Origin: Sphingobium sp. JS3065
Lineage (GTDB): Bacteria > Pseudomonadota > Alphaproteobacteria > Sphingomonadales > Sphingomonadaceae
NCBI RefSeq assembly: GCF_026427355.1
Contig: NZ_CP102664.1
Coordinates: forward strand, 2,790,001-2,854,000
Reading direction: 5' to 3'
DNA length: 64,000 nucleotides
A program made the position numbers and the translations under genes. The notes under the pieces were generated by a model that ran no database searches, was not told the origin of the DNA, and was given only the letters and a program-made list of their open reading frames with translations. Position 1 is the first letter of the stretch; each line of letters begins with the position of its first letter. Of the stretch, positions 1 to 8,650 are shown piece by piece.

Positions 1-305
1 AAGCTGCGCGAGGGCAGGATCACCTCATCCCCCGGCCCGATGCCCAGCGCCCGCAGCGCCAGTTCCAGCGCCACCGTCCCATTACTGACGGCGACGCCAT
101 GGGGCATATCGCAAAAGGCCGCGAACTCCACCTCGAACCGGCGGGTCTGGTCGCCATGGACCATCGAATTGACCCGGCCGCTTTCCAGCACATGCATGAC
201 AGCCGCGACCTCATCCGCCTCATGCTGGGGCCAGCGCAATGTGGGATCGTCGAGCGGGCTGGGGCGCGGAGGGAGGGCGGCTTGGGCGGGTGCGGATTGC
301 ATCAT
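1..305 (-). CDS. DegT/DnrJ/EryC1-family aminotransferase, N-terminal fragment
   Basis: The gene runs off the left edge, so only about the first 101 codons are visible. The readable protein starts MMQSAPAQAALPP and contains SNGTVALELALRALGIG followed by PGDEVILPSRS. This is the cofactor-phosphate loop and first strand of the PLP-dependent DegT/DnrJ/EryC1 (PglE/PseC/ArnB-like) sugar aminotransferases. The catalytic lysine lies outside the window. Its start is 27 nt after the stop of the upstream FlaA1/CapD-like dehydratase on the same strand, so the two are probably one operon. Family knowledge then suggests transamination of a UDP-4-keto-6-deoxy sugar made by that dehydratase. The start may be the ATG at 305 or the next one at 302. 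Confidence 0.85.
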   Translation of the reverse strand, partial: MMQSAPAQAALPPRPSPLDDPTLRWPQHEADEVAAVMHVLESGRVNSMVHGDQTRRFEVEFAAFCDMPHGVAVSNGTVALELALRALGIGPGDEVILPSRS

Positions 306-332
306 GGTTCCCCCGGAAATCAGGCCTGGAAA

Positions 333-2456
333 TCAGGCGACATCGCGCGGCAGGCCGGTCGGCAGGGCGGCCTGGCTTTCCGCCGGGCGCGGCATGATGA
401 ACAGCGTGTCGGAACTTTCCGCCGCCAGCCGCCGCAATATCTCCGCCCAGCGCGAACTGGCCGATGCGGCGACCATCTCATGGGTCAGCCGGACCAGTTC
501 GTCCGCATCCCCCGCCGCGATCAGCCGGGCCAGTTGCCCGAAACCCTCCACCAGCATCTCCAGCGGAATGGGCGAGGGCATGGCCTCGAAAATGCCTGGG
601 ATGGCGCTTTCGATCTTGTCCTCGGACGTGTCGAACAATTCCTCGAACAGCTTTTCGCCGGGGCGCAAGCCGATGAACTTGATCGGCACGTCGATCTCCG
701 GGCGCAGCCCCGCCATCCGGATGACGCGGCGGGCGATCTCCACGATCTTCACCGGCTCGCCCATGTCGAGGACGAAGATGGTGCCACGCTCCGAATCCGT
801 CTCCAGTGCGCGCGCGCTGCTTTGCAGGATCAGCAGCACCGCCTCCTGCACCGTCATGAAGAAGCGTTCGATATCCGGATGGGTGACGGTCAGCGGCTTG
901 CCATTCGCCAGTTGCTGCTGGAACAGCGGGATCAGCGACCCGCTGGACCCCAGCACATTGCCGAAACGCACCGTCAGGAAGCGCGGGCTGTCCGGATCGC
1001 AACTGCCGATCAGGTCGAGCGCCTGGCAATAAAGCTCGCCCAGCCGCTTGGTCGCGCCCATCAGGCCGACGGGATTCACCGCCTTGTCGGTCGATATCTG
1101 GATCATGGCGCGGGCTTCGAATTCGCAGACCGCATCCGCGACGTTGCGCGTGCCCAATATGTTCGTATGCACCCCGGCGCAGGGATTGGCCTCCACCATC
1201 GGCACATGTTTCAGGGCGGCGGCGTGAAAGACGATCTCCGGCCGCCGCCGTTCGAACACCTGCCACAGCGCGGGGCGCTGGCGGATCGAGCAGAGTTCGG
1301 CATGGAAGCGGACATGGGGGAATTTCTCCCGCACCTCCATCTCTATGGCGTAGAGATTATATTCGCTGTGATCGAGCAGCACGATCTCTGCCGGCGAATA
1401 ATAGGCAAGCTGGCGCACCAGTTCGCCGCCGATGGTGCCGCCCGCGCCCGTCACCATGATCCGCGCCCCGGTGACGACACGCTCCAGATAGCTGTGCTGC
1501 ACCGTGATTTCCGGCCGCCCCAGCAATTCGGCCAGCGGCATCTTCTCTATCGCCATGCGGTCGCCGTCCATGGATTGGGCGCTGGTCCAGGGATTGCGAA
1601 AGCGCGAGACGACCAGATTTTCCTGCTCGGCCAGATTTGCGATGCGCAATATCTGTTGCCGGTCCAGCCGTTCGCTGCTTTCCTGCACGACCAGGCTGAC
1701 CGGGCGCTTGCCCACGCGGTCTAGGTCCGCGACGATCCGGGGCAGCATGTCGGGTTGTCCCAATATCGGCAGGCCGCCGACATTCAACCGCCGATCATGC
1801 CCGTCGAAGGAAATGACGCCGACGATCTCCAGCCCCGAACCGGCATCGGTGGGCACAAGGTCCGCCATGACCCGCGCCCAGTCCAGTTCGCCCAGCAGCA
1901 GGATGCGGCGATGCGCCTTCACGGTCCGGCGCAGGCGGGCGGACCGCGCATGCTTGAAGAACGCCCGGCGCAGCGCGCGCGCCGCCAGCAGCGCGGCGAC
2001 GGTCAACGGCACATCCACCGTCAGGAAGACGGTCATCACCCCGCGCATCATCTTCTGCGGCACGATCAGCCCGGCGGTGATCATCCAGATGAGCCAACTG
2101 CTGGCGAGCAGGCTGATCGACAGCGACAGCGCGTCCCCGATCGACAGGAAGCGCCAGCTTTGCCGATAGGTGCCGATGACCAGCAGCACCGCCAGGTTCA
2201 CGCCGACGAACATGCCCATGAACCAGGGGTCGAACAGCGTCTGGGGCATCGGCAGATCGGACAGGATCAGGCGGGAGAGCATGAAGCTGCCCAGCATGAT
2301 CAGCGCGTCCAGCATCAGGATGACGGCCAGCCTGATCGCCTGGAAACGCGCCGCCCCCCGCGCCGCGAAGGCGCGTATGGCTGCGTCCAGTCGCAGGAAC
2401 GGCGTTTCCGCAACGGCTTCCGTCCCGTCCTGCCTGGCTGGCGCGATATTCGGCAT
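333..2456 (-). CDS. FlaA1/CapD/PglF-type nucleoside-diphosphate-sugar 4,6-dehydratase (membrane-bound)
   Basis: A 707-residue inner-membrane enzyme. Four N-terminal hydrophobic segments (about residues 41-63, 79-96, 113-131, 141-158) are followed by a CoA-binding-like Rossmann region and then an extended SDR domain. The SDR domain has the nucleotide-binding motif TGAGGTIG (about 336-343) and the catalytic stretch STDKAVNPVGLMGATK (about 455-470). That stretch has Met where ordinary SDRs have Tyr, as is known for CapD/WbpM/PglF dehydratases. The likely reaction is 4,6-dehydration of UDP-GlcNAc (family inference). The reading frame is open for 25 more codons upstream, but the ATG at 2456 is preceded by AAGGAG at a good distance. 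It is followed 27 nt later by the DegT aminotransferase and is divergent from the glycosyltransferase at 2811. Confidence 0.93.
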   Translation of the reverse strand: MPNIAPARQDGTEAVAETPFLRLDAAIRAFAARGAARFQAIRLAVILMLDALIMLGSFMLSRLILSDLPMPQTLFDPWFMGMFVGVNLAVLLVIGTYRQSWRFLSIGDALSLSISLLASSWLIWMITAGLIVPQKMMRGVMTVFLTVDVPLTVAALLAARALRRAFFKHARSARLRRTVKAHRRILLLGELDWARVMADLVPTDAGSGLEIVGVISFDGHDRRLNVGGLPILGQPDMLPRIVADLDRVGKRPVSLVVQESSERLDRQQILRIANLAEQENLVVSRFRNPWTSAQSMDGDRMAIEKMPLAELLGRPEITVQHSYLERVVTGARIMVTGAGGTIGGELVRQLAYYSPAEIVLLDHSEYNLYAIEMEVREKFPHVRFHAELCSIRQRPALWQVFERRRPEIVFHAAALKHVPMVEANPCAGVHTNILGTRNVADAVCEFEARAMIQISTDKAVNPVGLMGATKRLGELYCQALDLIGSCDPDSPRFLTVRFGNVLGSSGSLIPLFQQQLANGKPLTVTHPDIERFFMTVQEAVLLILQSSARALETDSERGTIFVLDMGEPVKIVEIARRVIRMAGLRPEIDVPIKFIGLRPGEKLFEELFDTSEDKIESAIPGIFEAMPSPIPLEMLVEGFGQLARLIAAGDADELVRLTHEMVAASASSRWAEILRRLAAESSDTLFIMPRPAESQAALPTGLPRDVA

Positions 2457-2810
2457 CCGCTTGTCTCCTTTGGTCCGCCGGTTGCGGGGGAAGAGGGTTG
2501 CCTGAAGGCGCCACCCTGCATGCCGCCGCAACCGACGGTAGGCATAAGGCTATCGAAACGGGGGCTTCCCGGTAATCGGTCGACCGGACATCATCCTTTA
2601 TCCCATGCGCGGCCCGCCCGATGCGGATGCTCTCCCCTTATGGCTATATCGCGGGCGCCATCATGCCGCCGCCGCGCCATGCGGAGCGCGGAGGGGATAC
2701 GCCCTGCCTCAAAGGGGTAATCTACCGATGCACCGCCAGGGCGTGGGACGGGCTGTGATATCTCCGGCTGGAACGCGATCAAATTTGAACACGGGCAGGG
2801 AGTTGGCGCC
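2457..2810. promoter_or_regulatory. Divergent intergenic region in the polysaccharide locus
   Basis: This 354-nt spacer separates the minus-strand dehydratase from the plus-strand glycosyltransferase operon, so it should hold both promoters. The AAGGAG ribosome-binding site of the dehydratase is at 2465-2470. A 10-bp perfect palindrome CGGTCGACCG lies at 2577-2586 and could be an operator, but a palindrome this short is not strong evidence. No convincing -35/-10 pair was identified and no RNA gene is visible. Confidence 0.4.
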
Positions 2811-3995
2811 ATGAAAGTCGTGATCCTCTCCAGCCTGTCCTGGTCGCTGATCAATTTTCGCGGCGCGCTGATCGCCCGGATGATCGGGGAAGGGCATGAC
2901 GTCGTCGCCTGCGCCCCCGATGAAGAACCCGAAGTGCTGGCGAAGCTGGCGCAGATGGGCGCGCGTTTCCGCCGGACGCCCATGGCGCGGGCGGGCACCA
3001 ACCCGCTGCATGACGTTCGCACCCTGCTGCATTACCGGCGGCTGATGCGGGCGGAGCGGCCCGATGTCGTCGTCGCCTATACGCAGAAGCCGATCATCTA
3101 TGGCGGGCTGGCCACGCGCCTGTGGAGCCGGGCGCGCTATTTCGCGATCATGAGCGGTCTTGGCTATGTCTTCAGCGAGGAAGCCGACAGCCGCCCCTGG
3201 CTGCGGACCGTCGTGTCGCGGCTTTACCGGATCGGCGTGGCCCGGGCGCGATGCATCTTCCTGTTCAACGGCGACGATCATCGCGTCATGCGGGACAACG
3301 GGATCGTCTCCCCCGCGCAAAGGGTGATGCAGGTGCCCGGTTCCGGCATCGACATCCGGCATTTCGCGGAGCGCCCCTTGCCCGAAGGCCCCTTCACCTT
3401 CCTGATGATGGGCCGCCTGATGCGCGACAAGGGCGTGGGCGAATATGTGGAGGCGGCGCGGATCGTCCGCGCCCGCCGCCCCGACGCGCGATTCCTGCTG
3501 CTGACCCGGCCGGAGACGGAGAATCCCACCGGCTACACCGCCGCCGATCTGGACCAGTGGCGCAGGGACGGGCTGATCGAGTTCCTGCCCGAAACCCGCG
3601 ACGTGCGGCCCTTCATCGCTTCGGCCCATGCCTTCGTGCTGCCGTCCTTCTATCGCGAAGGCCTGCCGCGCACGATCCTGGAAGCGCTGGCGACCGGACG
3701 CCCGGTCATCACCACCGACATGCCCGGTTGCCGCGAGCCGATCCGGAACGGCGTCAACGGCCTGCTGGTCCCGCCACGCGACGCACCCGCCCTGGCGGTG
3801 GCGATGGAGCGGCTGATCGCCGATCCGGCACGCATGGCGGCCATGGCCAAGGCTGCGCGGCGAACGGCGGTCGACATCTATGACGTCGACAAGGTGAATG
3901 CGATGCTGCTGGATGTCATGCAATTGGGCGGCGTCGGCATGCCCACGCCCGTCCCGACGCCTTCGCCCGCCCTGCTGGTGCCGGAGCGCGCATGA
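2811..3995 (+). CDS. Glycosyltransferase family 4 (PglA-like)
   Basis: A 394-residue cytoplasmic GT-B glycosyltransferase. The N-terminal half resembles the acceptor domain of glycosyltransferase 4 proteins (IISSLSW-type first strand, then an RYFAIMSGLGYVF stretch typical of PglA/PglH-like enzymes). The C-terminal half carries the nucleotide-sugar binding signature: MMGRLMRDKGVGEYVEAA, then PSFYREGLPRTILEALATGR with the EGxPxxxxEA motif. It presumably adds one sugar to a lipid-linked intermediate; donor and acceptor cannot be read from sequence. Its ATG follows GGGAG. Its stop codon region overlaps the start of the phosphosugar transferase at 3992 (ATGA overlap), so the two are translationally coupled. 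Confidence 0.93.
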   Translation: MKVVILSSLSWSLINFRGALIARMIGEGHDVVACAPDEEPEVLAKLAQMGARFRRTPMARAGTNPLHDVRTLLHYRRLMRAERPDVVVAYTQKPIIYGGLATRLWSRARYFAIMSGLGYVFSEEADSRPWLRTVVSRLYRIGVARARCIFLFNGDDHRVMRDNGIVSPAQRVMQVPGSGIDIRHFAERPLPEGPFTFLMMGRLMRDKGVGEYVEAARIVRARRPDARFLLLTRPETENPTGYTAADLDQWRRDGLIEFLPETRDVRPFIASAHAFVLPSFYREGLPRTILEALATGRPVITTDMPGCREPIRNGVNGLLVPPRDAPALAVAMERLIADPARMAAMAKAARRTAVDIYDVDKVNAMLLDVMQLGGVGMPTPVPTPSPALLVPERA

Positions 3996-4588
3996 TCGCC
4001 TTTCTCCGTCCGGCGGGCCTGGCGGCGATCGCCCTTCTCGGCCTGCTGTCCCCCCTGCTGCTGCTGCTTTCGGCCCTGGTGCTGATCGGCATGGGGTGGC
4101 CCATGATATTCCGCCAGTTCCGCAGCGGCCGGGGCGGCCAGCCCTTCGCCATGATCAAATTCCGCACCATGCGCGACTTGCGCGACGGACAGGGCGCCTT
4201 GTTGCCCGACGAGCAGAGGGTCACGGCGCTGGGGCGGTTCCTGCGCCGGTCGCGCCTGGACGAACTGCCCGAACTGATCAACATCGCGCGCGGCGAGATG
4301 GATTTCGTCGGGCCGCGCCCGCTGCTGCCCCACACCGTCAGCGCCATGGGACGTGACGGCGTGGAGCGCGGCCTCGTGCGCCCTGGCCTGACCGGCCTGG
4401 CCCAGGTCAGCGGCAACACCCTGCTCACCGTGGAGGAAAAGCTGCGCTTCGACCTCCGCTATGTCCGCAACCGCAGCGCCCGCCTGGATGCGTGGATCAT
4501 CGCCCGCACGCTGCTGGTCGTGATCGGGGGCGAAAAAAGGATCGACTGGCATGCCGACGAAGCGCGCCCTCCTCATCGGGGCGGTTGA
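3992..4588 (+). CDS. PglC-like initiating phosphosugar transferase
   Basis: A 198-residue bacterial sugar transferase of the short, monotopic type (PglC/WcaJ catalytic core only). A single hydrophobic N-terminal segment (about residues 8-33) is followed by the hallmark KFRTM motif, then RRSRLDELPEL with the catalytic Asp-Glu pair, and VGPRPLLP. The family transfers a phospho-sugar from a UDP-sugar to undecaprenyl phosphate at the inner membrane and so starts the repeat unit. Short PglC-type enzymes usually use modified HexNAc-type donors such as diacetylbacillosamine, which fits the CapD and DegT genes at the left end. It overlaps both neighbours: ATGA at the 5' end, and 38 nt with the formyltransferase-like gene. 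Confidence 0.93.
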   Translation: MIAFLRPAGLAAIALLGLLSPLLLLLSALVLIGMGWPMIFRQFRSGRGGQPFAMIKFRTMRDLRDGQGALLPDEQRVTALGRFLRRSRLDELPELINIARGEMDFVGPRPLLPHTVSAMGRDGVERGLVRPGLTGLAQVSGNTLLTVEEKLRFDLRYVRNRSARLDAWIIARTLLVVIGGEKRIDWHADEARPPHRGG

Positions 4589-5465
4589 AACCACCCGGAT
4601 CGCCTTCGACGCGATCGTGCGCCATCCGGGATGGGAGGTCGCCGCGATCGTCACGCTCGATCCCGCCCACGCCACCCGCCATTCGGATTATGTCGACCTG
4701 CGTCCAGCCGCCCTGGAGCAAGGCTGCCGCATCATCCATGTCGACAATATCAACCGCGAGGACGCCCTGTCCGCCATCCGGGACGCGGGCGCCGACATCG
4801 CCTTCGTCATGGGCTGGTCGCAGATTTGCGGGGCCGCCTTTCGCGACATCTTTCCCGACCGGGTCGTCGGCTATCATCCCGCCGCCCTGCCCCGGCTGCG
4901 CGGGCGGGCGGCCATTCCCTGGACGATATTGCAGCAGGAGCCGATCACCGCCGGAACCCTGTTCTGGATCGATGCGGGCACGGACACGGGGGCCATCGTC
5001 GACCAGCAATATTTCCATGTCGCGCCGATGGAAACGGCAGCATCGCTCTATGCCAAGCATATGCGGGCGCTGGCCATCATGCTGGACCGTTCGCTGGACC
5101 GGCTGGCCGCCGGGGAAATGCCGCGCATGGCGCAGGACGAAAGCTGCGCGACCTGGGCGGCGCGCCGGACGCCGATGGACGGGCTGATCGACTGGCGGCA
5201 GTCCGCGACGGACATATTCCGGCTGATCCGGGCGACGGGCCATCCCTATCCGGGCGCCTTCACCCGGTCGAACGGCGCGGACCTGCGCATCTGGGCGGCG
5301 GCGCTGTCGGACATGGGGGATCGTCATGCCGCCCGGCCGGGGCAGGTCATCCTGCGCGCGGCAGACAGTTTCACCCTGCTCTGCGGCCAGTCGACCGCTC
5401 TGACCGTCACCCGGTGGAGCGGCATCGACAAGCCGCCCAAACTCCACGCCATTTTAGGGGAATAG
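4551..5465 (+). CDS. Formyltransferase-family protein (sugar formyltransferase-like)
   Basis: A 304-residue protein with the formyltransferase fold of methionyl-tRNA and sugar N-formyltransferases. The core reads GYHPAALPRLRGRAAIPW, and WIDAGTDTGAIV supplies the conserved Asp. In the family the active site is Asn-x-His plus Asp; here the Asn position is Gly (GYHP instead of NxHP), while the His and Asp are kept. A C-terminal domain similar to the Fmt C-terminal barrel follows (residues about 205-300). Its place between the PglC-like gene and the PIG-L deacetylase, inside a polysaccharide operon, argues for an amino-sugar substrate rather than tRNA. It may be inactive as a formyltransferase because of the missing Asn. 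The frame overlaps the upstream gene and ends 3 nt before the next. Confidence 0.82.
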   Translation: MPTKRALLIGAVETTRIAFDAIVRHPGWEVAAIVTLDPAHATRHSDYVDLRPAALEQGCRIIHVDNINREDALSAIRDAGADIAFVMGWSQICGAAFRDIFPDRVVGYHPAALPRLRGRAAIPWTILQQEPITAGTLFWIDAGTDTGAIVDQQYFHVAPMETAASLYAKHMRALAIMLDRSLDRLAAGEMPRMAQDESCATWAARRTPMDGLIDWRQSATDIFRLIRATGHPYPGAFTRSNGADLRIWAAALSDMGDRHAARPGQVILRAADSFTLLCGQSTALTVTRWSGIDKPPKLHAILGE

Positions 5466-5468
5466 CCC

Positions 5469-6152
5469 ATGTCGCCGCCGTTCAACGCCCGCCGCGTCGC
5501 AGTGGTCGCGCCGCACCCGGATGACGAGATATTGGGCTGCGGCGGCACCATGGCGCGGGCCGCGGCCGCAGGGGCGGAGGTGCATGTGATCGTCGTCACC
5601 CGCGGCCAGCCCCCCCTGTTCGACGAGGCGCTGGTGGAGAGAATCCGTGCCGAAACGCTGCGGGCGCATGACATGATCGGCGTGACCGGCACCCAGTTCC
5701 TGGATTTCCCCGCCGCCGGGCTGGACCAGATCCCGCGAAGTGAACTCAACCATGCCCTGTCGTCGGCGCTGTCGCGGATCGAACCCGATCTTCTGCTGAT
5801 TCCCTTCATCGGCGACATTCACCTCGATCACCAGATCGTCTTCAACGCCGCCCTGGTCCACGCCCGGCCGCGCAGCGGCAGCAGCCCCAGTTGCGTCCTG
5901 GCCTATGAAACGCTGTCGGAGACGAACTGGCTGGCCCCCGGCGTCACCCCGGCCTTCATCCCGAACATATTCGTGGATATCGGCGCGACCCTCGACAGGA
6001 AGATCGCCGCCTTCGGGATGTTCCAGACCCAGGTGAAGCCCAGCCCCGATGAACGGTCGCTGGAAGCCATTCGCGCGCTGGCGGTTCTGAGGGGGGCGAC
6101 GGCCCATCGCCAGGCCGCTGAAGCCTTTGTTCTTATTCGGCAAATCCACTAA
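5469..6152 (+). CDS. PIG-L/LmbE-family N-acetylsugar deacetylase
   Basis: A 227-residue zinc-dependent deacetylase-fold protein. The family signature is at the N-terminus (VVAPHPDDEILGCGGT, about residues 14-29), and the second metal His region is IGDIHLDHQIVF. PIG-L/LmbE enzymes remove an N-acetyl group from GlcNAc-type moieties. Directly after the formyltransferase-like gene (3-nt gap), it could expose an amine on a HexNAc that the neighbour then acylates; this pairing is inference. Its stop at 6152 is followed by an AT-rich 344-nt spacer, so it is probably the last gene of the 2811-6152 operon. Confidence 0.92.
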   Translation: MSPPFNARRVAVVAPHPDDEILGCGGTMARAAAAGAEVHVIVVTRGQPPLFDEALVERIRAETLRAHDMIGVTGTQFLDFPAAGLDQIPRSELNHALSSALSRIEPDLLLIPFIGDIHLDHQIVFNAALVHARPRSGSSPSCVLAYETLSETNWLAPGVTPAFIPNIFVDIGATLDRKIAAFGMFQTQVKPSPDERSLEAIRALAVLRGATAHRQAAEAFVLIRQIH

Positions 6153-6496
6153 CATGGATCAGCTTTCTTGCGAATCACCCAAAAGGTGAATCCGCGTAAA
6201 ATATCTCTTTTTATATCCTTAGCGATACGCCCAAAGTAGTATGGAATGTCGCCGCATGTGCAGCATCACATATTAACAGCCGAAAAAATTTAGCAGCTTA
6301 ACAACATGTTAATATCTCATTGCGGCAACCCCAAATTTCCATTGTACATTGCGGGACTTCGGCTGCACAAATATGGTAATGATAAGTCGTTGAAACGAAA
6401 AGAAAGGGTCGCACTACAGGCATTTTATTACTGGTCTTCTACATCCCATTTGGGGCCTGCTTATGGGGGTGGAAGAGATCATGAGGGGACCACCCA
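6153..6496. promoter_or_regulatory. AT-rich spacer with candidate CtrA site and promoter
   Basis: This region is clearly more AT-rich than its surroundings. It contains a weak hairpin TCACC/GGTGA (6175-6189) just after the PIG-L stop. A perfect TTAA-N7-TTAA motif lies at 6298-6312; this is the spacing of the CtrA recognition consensus known from alphaproteobacteria. A possible promoter for the downstream LuxR gene is TTGCGG (6349-6354), a 17-nt spacer and TATGGT (6372-6377). The motif and promoter calls rest on consensus matching by eye only. Confidence 0.4.
6298..6312. promoter_or_regulatory. Candidate CtrA-binding site (TTAA-N7-TTAA)
   Basis: The bases read TTAACAACATGTTAA, a full TTAA-N7-TTAA match that is also close to a palindrome. 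CtrA uses this spacing in Caulobacter and related alphaproteobacteria. It lies 185 nt upstream of the LuxR-type gene at 6497, in the only AT-rich stretch of the polysaccharide locus, where such a match could also arise by chance. Confidence 0.4.
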
Positions 6497-7249
6497 ATGT
6501 CATACCCAGTCAATGTGCGTCTGTTGTGCGGTAATGCAATCGTTCGGGAGGGGCTTAGCCGCATCCTGATAGAGAGGGATTTCCGCGTAACCCAATATCC
6601 CAATATTGCCATGGCACTCCAACAAGTTGACGTGCCGGAAGAGGATATGGGACCATCCCTGTTGCTGGTCGATGCCGGTACGGAAGCGATGGATATCGAA
6701 ACGCTGTCGGTTTTGCAGAAACGTTTTCCCTGTTCCTATCTCGTCCTGTTGTCCGACAGGTTCGATTTCCAGATCATGCTGAAGGCGTTCCGGCTTGGAG
6801 CGCTGGCCTATATCGTCAAGGAGATATCCTGCGACCGGCTGGTGGCGACTCTGCGGCTGGTGGCCATGGGCGAACGTGTCCTGCCGCCGCAACTGGCGGA
6901 CGAGCTGCAATCGCGGCCCAGCCTGACCGACGCGATGGAAGTCGAACGGCCGGTGGACGCCGCCTGCCTGTCGGACCGGGAACTGGAAATCCTGCGCTGG
7001 CTGATCATGGGATGCCCCAACAAGGTCATTTCCAAACGGATGGGTATCAGCGAAGCGACCGTGAAGGTCCATGTGAAGGCCGTGCTGCGCAAGCTGCGCG
7101 TCAAGAACAGAACCCAGGCGGCGATCTGGGCGGCCAATCACGGCATGCGCGGGCGCGTGACGGAGGTCGAACCTGAACTGCCCGTCGCCATCCCCCACCC
7201 GGCCCGTCTGCCGGTTCTGGAATTGGCGGGCGTGGCCAGCCACGCCTGA
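6497..7249 (+). CDS. LuxR/NarL-type transcriptional regulator with partly degenerate receiver
   Basis: A 250-residue regulator. Residues 1-120 have the response-regulator fold: the probable phospho-acceptor is the Asp in LLLVDAG and the conserved Lys is in YIVKE. The usual N-terminal acidic pair is replaced (LLCGNAIVREGL). Residues about 155-215 are a LuxR-type helix-turn-helix with the signature LSDRELEILRWLIMG, NKVISKRMGISEATVKVHV and LRKL. No histidine kinase is nearby. It sits between the PIG-L gene and the flippase, so control of polysaccharide genes is a reasonable inference. The N-terminal start is supported by AGGGGAC upstream of the ATG. Confidence 0.9.
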   Translation: MSYPVNVRLLCGNAIVREGLSRILIERDFRVTQYPNIAMALQQVDVPEEDMGPSLLLVDAGTEAMDIETLSVLQKRFPCSYLVLLSDRFDFQIMLKAFRLGALAYIVKEISCDRLVATLRLVAMGERVLPPQLADELQSRPSLTDAMEVERPVDAACLSDRELEILRWLIMGCPNKVISKRMGISEATVKVHVKAVLRKLRVKNRTQAAIWAANHGMRGRVTEVEPELPVAIPHPARLPVLELAGVASHA

Positions 7250-7276
7250 TCTTCACGACCCCAATGGGGCATCGTC

Positions 7277-8650
7277 ATGGCATATGATATGAAGGGCGTG
7301 CTGGCCGCACGCGCCTTGCCGATGCTGCGCGGCCGGTTCGGTGGCTTCCTGGTCAAGGGAACCCGCGGCCGGCTGATCGCGGTGGGACATTTACTGTCGG
7401 GCAATTTCCTGAACGCGCTGATCATGCTGGTCAGCGTGGCGATGGCGGCCCGATCCCTGGGACCGGCGACCTATGGCGTCATGGTGCTGGTCCTGTCCTA
7501 TAATCGCGTGGTGGAGCGCATCCTGCGCTTCGAATCCTGGCAGCCGCTGATCCGCTTCGCCGTGGAGGAAGAATCGAAGGGTTCGCCCCGGCGCCTGCAG
7601 CGGCTTTACTGTTACGGCCTGATGCTGGACATGGGCGCGGCGGCGGTGGCCGCCGCCAGCGCGATCGGCCTGGCATTGCTGTTCGGGCCGCTCTTCGGCC
7701 TTCAGCCCCTGCATCTGGAACTGGTGGCGATCTATTCGGTCGCGACCCTGTTCAACGTCGCGGGCGTGCCGACGGCCGCATTGCGCCTGTCCGGCCAGTT
7801 CAAGATGCTGGCCTATGCGCAGGTCGCGGGCAATGTGTTGCGCATCCTGCTCGCCTTTGTCTGCATGGTGACGGATGCGGGCGTGATCGGCTTCATGGCG
7901 GCGTGGACGGTTTCCCAGGCGCTGGGATCGGCGCTGGTCTTCTGGGTCGGATTCCGCGCCCTGCGGCAGATGGGGATACCCAATCCGTTCCATGCCCGGC
8001 TGAAAGGGCTGGTGAAGGATTTCCCTGGCTTCTTCGGCTTCGCCTGCTCGACCAACCTGTCGCTGACCCTGCGCGTCATCACCACGGAGGCGGACTCGCT
8101 GTTCGTCGGCGCGGTGGCGGGCAGTTCGGCGGCGGCAGTCTATTATCTCGCCAAGCGGATCGCCAAGGTAGCGACCCAGGTCGGCGCGCAGGTGCAGGCC
8201 GTCGTCTATCCGGACGTCGCGCGGATGTGGGCGAACGGAAATGTCCGCAATTTCCGCGCCGCCACGCTGCAGGTGCAGGGGGCGCTGGCGGCGGTGGGCT
8301 TCGCCATGCTGGCGGGGGCCTGGGCATTCGGGCCGCTGCTCATTCGGGTGGGTCCGGGCGCGGCCTATTCGGAAACCTATATCCTGCTGCTGACCCAGTT
8401 GGTGGCGGTGATGCTGATGCTGCACGCCGCCCCGTCGCGGTCGGCCATGCTGGCGATGAACCAGAGCTGGAAAGTGCTGGCGATCTCCGGCTTCGGCACG
8501 GCGCTGTTCGTGGCGGTCGCGGCCTATGCCGTGCCGCGCTATGGCGCGATCGGCGGAAATATCGCGCATGTCCTGTTGGGCCTGGTGACCGCCGTGCTGC
8601 TGGACGTAAGCTGGCTCAGGCGGGCCAGGGTCCGGCCAGGGACGGCCTAA
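7277..8650 (+). CDS. Wzx/MurJ-like oligosaccharide flippase (polysaccharide biosynthesis protein)
   Basis: A 457-residue integral membrane protein of the MOP/PST family with about 12 hydrophobic segments spread over the whole length, beginning near residue 40 ([20 protein letters not shown]). The family moves undecaprenyl-linked repeat units to the periplasmic face for polymerisation by a Wzy-type enzyme, for which the candidate is at 12924-14252. It starts 27 nt after the regulator stop and is probably cotranscribed with it. It ends tail-to-tail with the minus-strand regulator, overlapping by 4 nt (8647-8650). Two ATGs are close together (7277 and 7289); the first is used here. Confidence 0.9.
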   Translation: MAYDMKGVLAARALPMLRGRFGGFLVKGTRGRLIAVGHLLSGNFLNALIMLVSVAMAARSLGPATYGVMVLVLSYNRVVERILRFESWQPLIRFAVEEESKGSPRRLQRLYCYGLMLDMGAAAVAAASAIGLALLFGPLFGLQPLHLELVAIYSVATLFNVAGVPTAALRLSGQFKMLAYAQVAGNVLRILLAFVCMVTDAGVIGFMAAWTVSQALGSALVFWVGFRALRQMGIPNPFHARLKGLVKDFPGFFGFACSTNLSLTLRVITTEADSLFVGAVAGSSAAAVYYLAKRIAKVATQVGAQVQAVVYPDVARMWANGNVRNFRAATLQVQGALAAVGFAMLAGAWAFGPLLIRVGPGAAYSETYILLLTQLVAVMLMLHAAPSRSAMLAMNQSWKVLAISGFGTALFVAVAAYAVPRYGAIGGNIAHVLLGLVTAVLLDVSWLRRARVRPGTA

